A stretch of DNA of 64,000 nt from Iris pallida. Lineage: Eukaryota > Streptophyta > Magnoliopsida > Asparagales > Iridaceae. Below, piece by piece: positions 44,042 to 57,060 of the stretch. The first letter of the stretch is position 1. The number at the start of each line of letters is the position of its first letter. Position numbers and translations under genes: made by a program. The notes under the pieces were generated by a model, which was given only the letters and a program-made list of their open reading frames with translations, did no database searches and had not been told where the DNA came from. The stretch is from the NCBI GenBank assembly GCA_029216955.1, contig JANAVB010015600.1, positions 28,301,137 through 28,365,136 of the forward strand. Direction: 5' to 3'.

Positions 44042-46017
44042 TAATATACCACTTGGAAAAAGTTTCGTCCTCGAAACTTAAGGGAACAACTCATTCTACT
44101 AACTCACTAGTCACAACAAATTCATCATTCAGCTTTTACTCAATATTCCAATTCGGCACTCTAGAAAATCTCGAGATTTTTATCCCACTTTACCACTTAA
44201 TTCATCGATGATTCAATCCGTCTATCTCTTTTCCAAAATACTCGCAACTTCTTATTGATTCACCAACATTCTTCCAGCATTGTTATCTTCATTGCAGCTT
44301 ACCATTTCATTTGGATTAATACACATATCTTAGGCGTCCCCAAAACATATGCATTTCAGCCAAAGTTCGTGCTAGTACGATTTGATAAGCTCTACCGACA
44401 ATGGTATTTTTTTGTAGCCTATCACATCGGTTAGATCCATACACATACTTTAGGCGTTCCCAAAATATATGTATTTTAGCCAACTTCTGTGTTAGTACGA
44501 TTTCGATAAGCCACGATTGTAACTCTTTTTCCCAAATCTGACTTAGCATCATTTCAATTGACTTATTACTTCGCCACAATCGCTATCCTTCCAGCCACAA
44601 CACTCAACATCAGGAACAACTCAGATAAGTTCCTTACCCAAGCATAATATTTCTAACATTCGGGCCAAGGGTCTAACTTAGAGCCAACCATACTAAGAGT
44701 TCACAATAATCAATATGCAATTATATTCCTTTCCGAATCCAACAATGTTTCTCACCGAGGTAATTCATTCTAAAAGATACAATCTGAAGTCACCCACTAT
44801 CGATTACCCGAGCTAATGGTACAATTCTATACTAGTCAAGGTTAACCCAGCTACCCGACTTTAGATACCCGATCCAACATTCCCGTCATGAGCAGTCAAT
44901 TCCATCTCATGGAATAATTCGCTACTCAATACATACAACTCGAGTCTCATCCCATGATTCTAGTTCTCACTAAGGCCGACATATTACTTCACAAGGGTCA
45001 AACATATCTAAGGTTCATGTTGAAGCATATACTTACAACATATACTTTCTTAGGTCATACTCATCACCATCTCTCGTTCAATACCAAAAGGTTATCCTAC
45101 GGGTTGCCAACGGTCACCCTATTATTCGGTCAAGTCTATAAGGCTAGCTATACCGACAGCTAAACCTATTCACTTGGTGACTTTCCTAGAGTGGATGGCT
45201 ACTAGGGATCATACTAATTTCTTATTATTGGCCAACAAGTAACCGATAATTCCCAACAACTCTACCCAAACCTATGGGTATCCACTCAGTTTGAGTAACT
45301 AATCATCATTGTCGACTATGTCGACAATTAGTTATGTAGCCCACGGTCGCTAGGGTTAAGTCTATCTATCCAAGGTCATCCTCAAGGAACTAATTCCCAC
45401 AGAGGCTCATTCTAGACTTACCCAACGATCGACTAAGATCGATCTAGCAACTTTACGGTCAAATTCCCAGTCCAACATACTATTCCCAACGTTCTAATAA
45501 TCCATCAAGTAAATTCCCAACGATTCAATTTCTATTTTAATACCTTCGTACCAACACGGATCTATATGCCGAGCCTAACTATTCAAGGGTCATCAATTTC
45601 GATAGTCTCAACAAAACTATGGAATCATATTATTCGGTCTGTATGAAAAAGTCATACCACTAAGTCATAAGCCAGCAATCTATATCCCAACCGACATCCA
45701 TCTATACATCACACCATCTACCGACACTATCGAACATATTTCGTGATTCTAAATCTCATTCATTTCCTAGCCATCAAAATCTCATACGGACATCCTTAAA
45801 ATCTCATACCGCAAGGGTCAAGTAGTTCATTCCATTCAATCCGATAATTCATGTATCAATTAATCATTCTCTATGCAATACAAATATTTAGGTTGTTACT
45901 TGTTACTTGTTACTTTTCTAGTACAATTCAATTCCTCAGCATACATGTACATATGCAACGACTATCTATTTCACCAAGCCCAACTCAACTTTACTAATTC
46001 TATCCATCGGCAATCAA
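44042..46017 (-). mobile_element. W internal domain, piece 1 (non-coding)
   Basis: About 2 kb directly inside the presumed 3' LTR, where integrase should be in an autonomous element. It has no RT, integrase or gag motif in any frame. It is rich in CAATTC, CATTC and CCAAC words. A direct duplication of about 115 bp period is visible at 44316-44400 and 44436-44515 (TTAGGCGTCCCCAAAACATA and its variant). The look is that of a large non-autonomous derivative. Confidence 0.5.
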
Positions 46018-48521
46018 TGTAGTGCCCCGTCCCGCTCAGTCAATCGGAGGAATAGGAACGTCGACGGCTTTCGAACTTAGCCTTGTAACGGTTGCTCGAA
46101 GACATTGCTCGGTCGAGGCGACCGCTCGCTCAGGTGGGGTGGTTTCAGTGAACTTGCCTCATCTTAGCCTTCACATAATAAATCGCATGTTTTCAACTTG
46201 CACAAGTAGTCTTGATAATAAAAGAGACGAATTCACATAGCTAAAGGGAATAATCCCGACGGGTCGAATTGAGTTAGAATATGGAAAGGTCCAACGGTCG
46301 GCTTAGAGTTGGTGCACGACGTGCTTTAAAAATGACACTCGGTCCTTCGTCCCGTGGCTTGGGAGAAGGAAAGTTGGTTGAGTAGGGAAGTCATGAATCG
46401 TAGCCTAAGTCATCGGCGTCGCCCGCATGAATGCTTCATAAAGCATGCACGGTCCCATTATCCAAGGCTTGGCATAGCCTTGACCCGTCCTATGAGTTAA
46501 GTTGCGTCGCACGGCTGCTGGCGTAAGTCTAGGCGCCTAAATGACTTGGTCGTTCAGAAGTCAAACGCATGCGCGGCACGTTTCCGCAATGCGAGGCATG
46601 ACGCAGCCTTTGCTCGTCGAGTCGTTGTGCGTTTAAGTCAGACAAGTTATGTTAGGCTATCAGAGTGGTAGCAAGCATGGTCCTACGAGTTCTATGGTTG
46701 GGTTTAACCACATAGTCTTACTGTCTCAAGGCCCGTCGACTTGGGCAGAAGTGTCGTATGGAGCACGATTGGCTTAAGGCACGATGCACGGACTTAGTGT
46801 TTAAGGCATGAACCATGGTTGATCTAATGAGTTTTGGAGGAAGGACTATCGAATAGGCATTGAGTTAAATGAAATGATATGGTAACAGGGAGAAGGCTCG
46901 CGGCCGTGGGTCGTCGAGGGATCTCAAGGAGCATCAAGGGAGAAGGCTTGCGACCGTGGGTCGTCGAGGGATCTCAAGGATAGAAGTCTTGATATTGGTT
47001 TGAAAGAGATGGTAACATTGGAAGAGGAATGACTGTGTGAGACGTCAGTTTGTGTCGAGTCTGCATGGTCATTGGACAACTTGTGTACCGGTGCAGAAGG
47101 ATTTTGATTTGTTCCTCAGATGGTTGCCGCGACCACGGGACCGATCTGGCCTAGGAGGAACCATGGGCCTACGGGACCCTTGGATGGTGTGCGACCTGAC
47201 CCAAGGGGTGCGTCGTAGGACGGGTATTAGAGAAAATTCGGCGAGATCGTGCCTCGTTATATACGAACGTACCCTAATATTCCAATAGAGGTCCAAGATA
47301 GCTTATCGTGCTAGTGACCAAGTTCATATAGATGTTGGCATGATGGCGACAATCCACGAATGTGCCTTTTGATTTAGTCGAGTATTGAGTGCGCTATATC
47401 AATGAGTCGAGTTGAAGGTGTGTGTACAAGTCAAAAACACAATATTGGGCCTAAGATTTGGTTTCAACGTAGGCGTCGTACTTCGGCACGAGTCGTGGCG
47501 TCAAGTCTTAAGATGTTGGCATAGAGTTGCACATGTTTGATTGAGTCGTCGCGGGTTTAAGTCAGGAATTGCCGCAAGGCAAGTTGGTTGAGTGACACTA
47601 AGTTACAAGTCTCGATTGGGTCAGTTGGTGATCGAAAGTAGCAAGGGCCGCGAGGCGGCGATATGGTTAAGTCTTACTGAATTACGAGGCACGGCCTCAG
47701 CAAGGGTTTGTAGCACGGTCACACGGAAATGAAGCCTCATCGTGTAGTTGCGTCTCTAATTTTGGCCGAAAGGCAAGCATGACTTGATAGGTTAACGTTG
47801 TTGGCACGAAAAGGGGGTCTAGAGGTAAAGTATGAGTTAACGTTGTGGTACAAGCTTGGGATGGTCCTCAGACACAAATATGCCAAGGAGTCCGTAGTCT
47901 TAAAACTGATCCTAAGGCAAGACTAGAAAGACAATAGAAAGGGATTTAAGCTGCACAAAGTAAATGAACGTGTAGGTTTTGTATGGGTGCGCGAGGAGCT
48001 CACTCCACCAGTACAGTTGAGTACTGACACCCACACAGTATTTTATGTGCAGGCACAGGTAGAAGCTCGTGGCGCGGAGCTCACTTGGATGCGTCGAGGC
48101 ACGAAGTTCCTTGGCGATTTGAAGCGTGCGACCGCGTGGATTGAAGACTTATACATGGCATAATGTATGGACATCGCCTTCCAAAACATCCTCTGGCTCA
48201 AGACTGGTAATTGAGAGATAAGAGAGAGCTGAGTGAATTTGTAATGTGAGACGAGTGTATTTGAGTGATTGTAATCTTGGTCTTGCGCCCCCGTTGTAAC
48301 CTTGTTCAATATCAATAAAAAGAGCTTCTTTGAATAACTTATGTTTTGTTCTAAATTTTCGCTGTATGTTCAATGTCTCTGCATGGGACTTCTGTGCGAC
48401 GACCCCGTCGCAGCCGCTGAAATCGACCGTTATGGAACCCGCCTTGTACGAGCTCAATCTAGGCTCGTGCGGCATCACGCCTTAACGAGGACGATCTCTC
48501 CTACGGGAGCGGGGCGTGACA
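46018..48521 (+). repeat. solo LTR A
   Basis: This 2504-bp LTR starts TGTAGTGCCCCGTCCCGCTC and ends GAGCGGGGCGTGACA, with the perfect TSD ATCAA (46013-46017 and 48522-48526). It has no internal coding region, so it is a solo LTR left by recombination between two LTRs. Plus orientation is inferred from a CAATATCAATAAA poly(A)-like signal (about 48308) and an end similar to the W LTR end. It contains a local duplication (GGGAGAAGGCT...GTCGAGGGATCTCAAGGA at about 46890 and 46939) that LTR B lacks. Confidence 0.92.
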
Positions 48522-48526
48522 ATCAA

Positions 48527-48624
48527 GATGGGTTATCATCTTACCACACCTTAGGGTCATAGCACAGATTTCCAGCATTCGTTCGGGTCACCGACAATAT
48601 TTCTAAAACTTTCAACTTAGCAAC
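48527..48624 (-). mobile_element. W internal domain, piece 2
   Basis: This 98-bp island lies between solo LTRs A and B. It is non-coding, and its last five bases GCAAC (48620-48624) are the left TSD of B. Confidence 0.5.
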
Positions 48625-50967
48625 TGTAGTGCCCCGTCCCGCTCAGTCAATCGGAAGAATCAGAACGCGGACGATGTTCGGACTTAGCCTTGCAATGGCT
48701 ACTCGAAGACATAGCTCATTCGAGGCGACCGCTCGCTCAGGTGGGGTAGTTTCGGTGAACTTGCCTCATCTTAGCCTTCACATAATAAATCGCATGTTTT
48801 CAACTTGCACAAGTATACTTGATAATAAAAGAGACGAATCCACATAGATAAGGGAATAATCCCGATGGGTCGAATTGAGTTAGAGTATGGAAAGGTCCAA
48901 CGGTCGGCTTAGAGTTGGTACACGACGTGCTTCGAAAATGACACTCGATCCTTCATCCCGTGGCTTGGGAGAAGAAAAGTTTGTTTGAGTTGGAGAAGTT
49001 ATGAACGTAGCCTAAGTCATAGGCGTCGCCCGCATGAATGCTTCATAAAGCATGCACGGTCCTATCGCCCATGGCTTGGCATAGCCTTGGCTTGCCCTAT
49101 GAGTTAAGCTGCGTTGCACGATTTGAGGCATAAGTCTAGGCACCCAGATTACTTGGTCATTCAAAGTCAAACATAATACGCGACAACGTTTCCGCGATGC
49201 GAGGTTTGACGCAGCGTTGCTCGTCAAGTCGTTGTGCGAGTGAGTTAGGCAAAGTTATGTTAGGCTATCGGAGTAGTAGCAAGCACGGTCCCACGAGTTC
49301 TACAGCTGGGTATAGCCATGAAATCCTACGGTCTCAAAGCTAGTCATATTGAGTATGAGTTGGACGATAGTGTCGCACGGATCACAGTCGATTTAAGGTA
49401 TAGTGCACAGACTTAGTGTTTAAGACACGAGCCACGGTTGAGTCAAAGTAAGTTATGGAGAAAGGGGCTATCAAATAGTCATTCCTAAGTTGAGTAAAAA
49501 GGATAGGACATCAAAGAAGAAGGCTCGCAACCGTGGGTCGTCGAGGGGTCTCAAGGATAGAAGTCTTGAACTTGGTTTTGAAAGAGATGGTAACACTGAA
49601 AGAAGGATGACTGTGTGAGACGTCAGTTTGAGTCGAGTCTTGCATGGTCATGGACAACTTGTCGACAAGGGCGATGGTTCCTCGAGCGGCAACCCGGGGC
49701 CACGGGACCGACTCGGCCTAGGAGGAAATAGGGTATAGTCGTACATAAGGTTTCAGCACAGGTTAAGCGGAGACTTGCAACGGAGCTAGCTACTTGCGTT
49801 GAAAGGATCCCGATTAACAAAACTATACATCCAGGATAGCTTGTGATGCTAGTGACCTTTTATATAGATGGGTCGGCATGACGGCAATCCGCCGGTGTGC
49901 CTTTGGATTGAGTTAAGTTTAATATGTACACGATCAAAAGATAATATTTGGGCCTAAGATTTGGCTGCAACGTAGACACCGTGCTTCAGCACGAGATGTG
50001 GCGTCGAGTCTTGAGTTGTTGGATAGAGTTGCATGAGTTGGGTTTGAGTCATTCAATTTTAACTCAGGAATCGTCGCAAGGCAAAGTTGGTTAAGTGAGA
50101 CTAAGTTCACAAGTCTCGATTGGGTCAGTTGGTGATCAAAGTAGCAAGGGCCGCGAGGCGGCGATATGGTTAAGTCTCACTGAGTTGCGAGGCACGGTAT
50201 GATGGATTTGTAGCACGGTCACAAGAAATTGGGTATTATTACGTAGTTCGTATATCTGATTTTGGGCCGTAAGGCAAACACGACTTGATAGGTTAATGTT
50301 GTTGATGCAAGCACGGGATGGTCTAGAGACATAAAATAGGCCAAGACGTCTGTCCTAAAACTGATTCTACGGCAAGAGTAGAAAGACAATCATAAAGGGG
50401 CTATGTTGCACAAAGTAAATTAACGTGTCGGTTTTGTATGGGTGGGCGAGGAGCTCATTCCACCAGTACAGTTGAGTACTAACACCCCATAGTTTTCATG
50501 TGCAGGCACAGTTAGAAGCTCGTGGCGCGGGACTCGCTTGGATGCGTTGAGGCAAGGAGTTCCTTGGCGATTCGAAGCATACGGCCACATGGAGTCAAGA
50601 CTTATACGGGATATAATGTATGGACGTCGCCTTCCAAAGTATCCGCTGGTTCAAGACATGTATTGAGAGATGAGAGAGAGCTGAGCGACTTGTAATGTGA
50701 GATGAGTGAGCTTGAGTGACTTGTAATCTTGGCCTTGCGCCTATTGTAATCTTTGTTTCAATATTAATAAAATGCATCTTTTGAATGACTTGTGTTTTGT
50801 TCTAAATTTCCGCTGCTATTATTCAATATCTCTGCTTGGGACTTCTGTGCGACGACCCCGTCGCAGCCGCTGAAATCGGCCGTTCCGCCTTGCACGAGCG
50901 CAATCTAGGCTCGTGCGGCATCACGCCTTAGCGAGGACGATCGCTCCTAGAGGAGCGGGGCGTGACA
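48625..50967 (+). repeat. solo LTR B
   Basis: This 2343-bp LTR of the same family as A has the same first 20 bases and the same end (GGAGCGGGGCGTGACA). Its TSD is GCAAC (48620-48624 and 50968-50972). The two copies align throughout with many substitutions and several deletions in B, so they are independent insertions and not a tandem duplication. Confidence 0.92.
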
Positions 50968-50972
50968 GCAAC

Positions 50973-51677
50973 CAACTTGTAATAACCACCCATAATTCCC
51001 ATCCAGCAATTTATAACTATCGTTCAATTTCTAAGCCACAACATTCTCTATCCATAATATAATTATCATCCGACCAATCTGAGTCATCGTCAGATTGAGC
51101 AATTTCTAACCAAGCCACCAGTTACAATTTCCGACAATCTCGCGACCCAGCATAACATTACCGATAAGGGACACTACATTCTCCTAGCAACAAGGTATGA
51201 CTCCCGGCTAAATCTTGGTACTACCCAATACTCATAGATAGTCTCGCTGTTATCCTGTGGAAAGGGTCACAATATATCTCATTCTGAAGTGGTAGAGGCA
51301 ATATACCACTCAGAAACGAAGCCACCCCCAAACAATACCAACTCAAGTCTATTACAGACATTCGTGATCTAATTGATCACAACATAAAGTCGACATCTTA
51401 GGGTCTCAAGTCACAAGGCTACTACACACGAGTCAACTCAATAATCTTGTTGAACTCATCAATCAATTATCTCATTCACGATTCTTTTCCAACATCACAT
51501 GCAATTCTTAACATGTTACAGCGCACATGGCAACTTTTCTCTATTCCCACATTCCGAACATTATTCACAATATAGCATACTATGGCATCGAGTCATTGTT
51601 GGGTTATTAGTGTCCAAACCAACAACAAGCATTCATTCATGGGCATCACAATGTATTTAGACTCATTGTATGGAACA
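50973..51677 (-). mobile_element. W internal domain, piece 3 (non-coding)
   Basis: About 700 bp without an ORF, of the same CAATTC- and CCAAC-rich composition as 44042-46017. The last five bases (51673-51677, GAACA) are the left TSD of E3, and the sequence continues at 63621. Confidence 0.5.
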
Positions 51678-54600
51678 TGTAACTCCATTCCTCATATTTT
51701 AGAATAAATAAATAAATATTTTAGTTCATTGTGCAAATACATTAATATTATAATCTAGGTTTTGTTAAAGAATAGTTTGCATTTTCTTTTAAATAGTTAT
51801 TAAGTTTTCCTTTAAACTTATCGGGCCAGCTTCAGTTTGAATTTGGGCTGAATAATCCAGCCCATTATAACTCGTTCATTTTTTATTTCAATCTTTCTCT
51901 CTGTTTCATTTAGAGGAAGACCCTGAGCTGAGTTTCAAATTCAAATACTTCTCCTAACTAACTTTCACTGTAGCACACTGCTACTCTCCCGCCAATTCAA
52001 TTTCAACGGGCTATAACACCCAGTGATCACCATAATTTTTCCAATCTCAATTTCCCCTTCCAAGCACGTTCTTCTCCTTCTTCTTCCCAGAGACTATGGT
52101 GATGGCAATGGCGGTGGGAGCAGCTGTTCACTGAAGAAGAACGACGACGACGACGTTCCTGCAGCAGATCGGCGTGATCTCCGGCAATCGACAGTAAGTA
52201 TAGGTCTGATTCTTCATTAATCCGATCGTTCGCATTTCCAGTTGTTGATCACAAATTTGTGTGTTCAGTCTTTGAAATCGACCGTGATTGATCGAGTTCT
52301 TCGTGCGGTGGGAAGACGATCTGCTCGTGTTAGCAATCAACCAATTCGAGTAAGTTTTAATTTCCTTTTCTCTGTTTCGATTTGAGGTCAGTGATAGAAT
52401 TGATTTTATTGGCATGGACGAATGCAGAGGCATTCCTTTATTTTGATAGTAGGAACGAGTGGATGGGATCACGATTTGATCGTTGAGCTGGGGAATTGAA
52501 GGATTTGTGTCCTTGATCGAATTATGAGTATGGATATTGTGTTTGAACTTGTTTTTCCAAATTTTTGGTTCAACGAATTCAAATATTTATGACATCTTAT
52601 CTAAACTCTGATATGTCGCAACTGTTTGATAAAATGTTTGAACAGAATTTCCTACTCCCAAATCGATCTTCGGAACTCATATTCGACTCATCGTAGTAGT
52701 GCAATTGGAGATTTATCTCTTCCTACAGGTATACATTATCTTTGCCTTGCTTTTCGTTCAGTACAGTAATCGAACTTATTAGTTATAAGAGAGTAGAGTA
52801 ATGGCTTGTTCGTGTTTGGAAAGGGAAGCCAGCCTAGTGCAGTATTTGTTGAATGAGCGTAGTAGCCGTTGAGTTTGAATTTCTGTGTTAGCAAATTTAA
52901 CTCTGTGTAGTGAGGAATTAGTTGAGTGTGTGACTGAAGGTTTGGGGTGTACAAAAAATAGTTTAGTCATTTAATGAGCTGTGGTTGGAGTCTTTAATTG
53001 AAAGTTTTGTTAAGATTCTTGATATATCTCTCTGATGAGTGATAGTAGAAGTTGAGAATCCTTGCAGTAGATTGGAACTTATTCGAGAACTAGAGGGATA
53101 GTAAAATAGTTTTATTGCAGTATTGTGACTTAGTCTATGAACTGGGGCTTCATATCACTGCCTTGGGTTCAGTGGAAATCTCAGTCAACATGCGATGAGA
53201 TCTCAGTGAACCTGAGATGAAATCTCAGTAAACATGAGATGAGATCTCAGTGAACCTGAGATGAAATCTCAGTCAACATGAGATGATACTCAGTAAACCT
53301 GAGATGAACATGAGATGGTGTTCAAGCTGAACCTGAGTATGTTGGTATCTAAGAGGGTTAACTGTTGGTTGGAGTTCAGCCTATTAAGATGAATAATCTG
53401 AATTTATGGGTCTTTGCAAGCATTATATTATTTCAGTTCAATTTCTGAACCTGGAATCTCATATTCAGTATTGTGGCTTATCTCTTGCCCTGGTCCATTG
53501 GGAAACAGAGGAGTTAATCTTAGTTAGCCTGGGAGTAATCTCAGTTAGACTGAGGAAGTACATCACTGAACCTGAGAACATTTTCAGTGTAACCTGAGAT
53601 TGGATGGCCCAGTGTAAACTGAGATTAATTCTCAGTGTAACCTGAGATTTGATGGTCCAGTGTAAACTGAGATTAATTCTCAGTGTAACCTGAGATTTGA
53701 TGGATCTCAGTGTAAATCTGAGAATGAAATCTCAGTAAACCTGAGATGATTTCAGTTAAACCTGAGAATGGGTAGAGACTTTTCATTAGAAACTTTTAGC
53801 TCACTCTAAATCTTTCATAAAGTTTCTAGGATTGGTCAGGAATTATTTTGGCTTGAGAGTGACTGAATACATGTTAAGAGCAAGGTAAGCCTGTGATGAT
53901 TCAATTTAGATGAACCTGAGATTGCCTCTACAACTATTTTCAGTCTAATGAACTGATATTGCCATATTGTATTGGGAAGGTTGCTTCCTAAGACATCAGT
54001 GTCTGCCTTTGCAGCTGAAAAATTATGTTAGAATTTTATCAATAAACTTAAGTTTATATATATGCTTTGTCTTGGATAAATTAAGGAACTTGGGAATGGG
54101 TTAGGAACCTAGCTAACTTTATATTCTAATAATGGTTTTTAGAATAGTTGTAAGGGAGTTTAATATTGAGCAGTTAATATTTGGGCTTAACCAAATATTA
54201 TAATTGTAGAACTACAAAATACCAAATTAGAGCTTGTTTAGTTATTAAGCAACTTGTACTCAATAAACCAAGAGGATATCCAGCTTCCTTGATTACCAGT
54301 ACTTTCCCGGAGCCAGGCAAGTACCTTTCTACGGTTTTGTGCATTTACCTTCTTGTACTCTTTCTTGTGACACGTCATGGCATGATATCATGTACTCATG
54401 TACTCCTGTACTCTTGTTCTTGTACTTATTAGTGTCGGGTGGGGAAATACACTAGCCATGTGACCAATCCCGGTTACTATACTCATGTGCCTAGCTTAGG
54501 CCTCGCATCGTGCACGCGGGCCCTAAGTCGTACCATATTCATGTACTCCTGTGCATGGTCTTATACTCACCCCAGCCGGTCACATGGACTAGATGTATTT

Positions 54601-55204
54601 CGATATTGTGCACTTATCATGTCTGGTACTTCAGGATTATAGTTTCATTCCTGTACATTACATTTCCTGTACTTTACATGTTTCTGTACTTTACATTCAT
54701 GTACTATAGTTCCTGTACTTATTTCCTGTACTACTTTCCTATATTTTCCTGTTCATTCCTGTATTTTATTTTCCTGTACTCAGTTCATATCATGTTCATG
54801 TTTCATTACCTAGAACTGTATTTTGCTCCGCTCCTGAATAGGATATGTTGCAGGTGAGTTAGAGGCCTTTTGCGACACATATTATGGCCGAGAGCCAGTT
54901 GATGCGGGAGAGCTAGCTGGAGTTGCTCTTGACTTAGAGACTGCAGAAGCCTAGAGCTTTACCATTAGCACTTTACATTTTCATTGTACTTTGAGACTAG
55001 TAGACTCTATCTTTCATTTTGCTGGAATGTAATAAATTCTGAGACTTGTACTTTACTCTGGGTTTGGGATACATTTATAGATGCTGTGATTTCATACTTG
55101 TTCATGATTATCTGGTTAGATTTCCCTAGATTGGTACAGCTTACTTTGTCGTGTCTAACGACAAAGGCTGGACGTGTCCGATTATTCGGGTGCGGGTCGT
55201 GACA
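51678..55204 (+). repeat. E3 5' LTR
   Basis: It contains a long array of short palindromes (53177-53770), a stretch of TCCTGTACTT repeats (about 54640-54790) and a GTTGCAGGTGAGTT site (about 54850) that could be a splice acceptor or donor. The short ORFs in it are not conserved as proteins. Confidence 0.93.
53177..53770. repeat. array of ATCTCAG...CTGAGAT palindromes (5' LTR)
   Basis: About twenty imperfect copies lie here. Each copy is itself an inverted repeat, such as ATCTCAGTGAACCTGAGAT or TCTCAGTGTAACCTGAGA. The 7-bp arms flank a 5-6 nt loop. The right LTR has the same array at about 61590-62160 with some units missing. Confidence 0.85.
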
Positions 55205-55207
55205 TGT

Positions 55208-55231
55208 TTTTAGTGGTGGCCCATGCAGGTC
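55208..55231 (+). promoter_or_regulatory. E3 leader motif: candidate primer site and splice donor
   Basis: TTTTAGTGGTGGCCC, ATG, CAGGTC starts three bases after the LTR. The CAG|GT at 55226-55230 and the T-run plus GCAG|G just before the gag ATG at 55406 would define a leader intron of about 176 bp. Confidence 0.55.
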
Positions 55232-55405
55232 TATCCTAATAGTACCTAGGTATTAGAGTACTATTGGGGGACTTGATTTACACTAGGGAAACTTGAATCA
55301 CAGCATAGAAAATTGGGTACATCGGGTGCATATGGTTATTATATAAACATTTATATTTTCTGGTAGGTTAGGTTTTTATCAATCATGAAGTTTTTTTTTT
55401 GCAGG

Positions 55406-56640
55406 ATGGTCACTACGAGAAAGACCGCAGATCAGCCTGGAATTGCAGGCAGTTCGGATCAGGCCGCACTAGATGTTCCAGCAGATCAACTCCCACCACC
55501 GCCTCCGATCTTTCTGCCGCTACCCTCGACGATGATGTTTGACGGCGCCCAGGTGATGGCGATGTTTCAGTAGTTTATGGAGGCCCAGAATCACCAGGCT
55601 GCACAGTTCAGAGAGGCTCAGAGTCAGCAGGCCGCACAGTTCAGAGCGACCGTCGTCGACGCACTCAGGACCAGAGAGCCGACAGAACCAGCTCCAGCAG
55701 CACGTGCAGTACCAGCAGCACCGAGACCAGGGACGGCCAAGGAATACCAGAACCTCTGCCCGATGGACTTTTGGGGCAACGAGGGGATCATCTATGCGGA
55801 TGAGTGGCTGGAGAATACAGAGAGGACCTTGAAGATGGCACAGTTCTTAGATAACCTGAAGGTGGAGGTGGCTAGCATGCGACTCTTCGACTTGGCCAGA
55901 GCTTGGTATCGGTAGGAGCCCCAGTTGGCGGAGCCCCAGGTGTCTTGGACAGATTTCAAAACTCTGTTCAAGGAGAAGTTTTTTCCAGAGGTGGAACGGG
56001 ATGAGCTGAGGATGCAGTTCGAGACGCTGCAGTAGGGGGCGATAACGGTTGCGCAGTATACTTCAGAGTTTACTTGGCTCAGCAGGTTCGCGGAGAACCT
56101 AGTCAGAGTACCAAAAGACAGAGCTTGGAGATTCAAGAAGGGCCTTACCAGGGAGCTGCGACACGCGGTGGCGATTAGTCAGGCGAAGACCTATGCGAGC
56201 ATCCTCAATATTGCTCAGGCTGTAGAGAAGGAGGCAGATCCGAAGCTGAAGAGGGATCGGGACATGGGCAGCAGCAGTTTCCAGGCACCAGCGAAGAGGG
56301 TCCAGACTCAAATTCAAGCGAGGCCACAACAGCCGGCACAGCAGCAGGCAGTTACTTGCACATTCTGTTACCGACCGGGATACCGCTTCGACGAGTGTCG
56401 TAAGAGGCTCGGACTCTGCTTATTCTGCTGATCAGACGCACACCAGATGAGGGACTGCCCACAAGCTGCAGCTAGATTGACAGGAGGAGCTGGAGGACCA
56501 CTACCTGTACCACCCAAAGCTCTACCAGCTGCACCACAGATAGGACCGACTTTACCCACTCAGCAGCAGCAGTTTGTACAGCGTCAGCAGAGGGAAGGAC
56601 CACAGCAGGGACGTGCTTACGTCATGACTGCAGTTGAGGA
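55406..56640 (+). pseudogene. E3 gag (broken)
   Basis: ATG follows TTTTTTTTGCAG|G. The capsid signature is FKTLFKEKFFPEVERDELRM and later YTSEFTWLSRFAENL. Zinc knuckles are degraded: CTFCYRPGYRFDEC has Tyr for the usual His, and the second is cut by a stop (CLFC then stop). In-frame stops are TAG at 55571, 55913 and 56033 and TGA at 56429. Three fall where Gln is expected (CAG to TAG) and the TGA fits CGA to TGA. The frame never shifts. Confidence 0.9.
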
Positions 56641-57060
56641 GGACGAGGCAGTGCCAGATATGATCACAGGTTCTATACTTTTACATTCCTTCCCTGCCAT
56701 TGTATTGTTTGATTCTGGAGCCACCTATAGCTTTGTATCATATGAGTTTCTGCATAGACACGGCTTCACACCCTAGCCCACTAGGAGGAACTGTCGGATT
56801 ATGACAGGAGGAGGGGTAGTGCCAGTCAGTGAGATGGTGGATTGCCCTATCACTATAGCTAGGAGGGAGATTTGGGCTCGACTTCTAGTGATGTTATTGC
56901 CCGGATTTGATATAGTCCTCGACATCGACTGGATGAGCGAGCAGTTTGCCGTAATAGACTGCCATGAAGGGAAGGTGATCTTCAGCCCGCCAGGAGTTCC
57001 ACCGTTCGAGATCAGCAGACGAGTTACAGAGAGGCCAGAGGGAGTTTACTTCGGAGCTGT
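56641..57060 (+). pseudogene. E3 protease (broken)
   Basis: The active site [12 protein letters not shown] (His of the usual ATHSF changed to Tyr) and the [10 protein letters not shown] strand (Gly to Asp) are recognisable. A TAG at 56774-56776 lies between them, again in the place of a Gln codon (CCC TAG CCC). Confidence 0.87.

Noticed and set aside
44316..44579. 87-codon minus ORF with an internal repeat
   Set aside because: It follows a DNA duplication in non-coding W sequence and shows no gag or pol motif.
53177..53770. Regular repeats considered as a CRISPR array
   Set aside because: Units are short self-complementary words with no unique spacers, within a plant LTR.
54840..54955. Short exon-like open stretch after GTTGCAGGTGAGTT in the E3 LTR
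   Set aside because: About 35 codons without an ATG and with no recognised protein; kept only as a note on possible splice sites.
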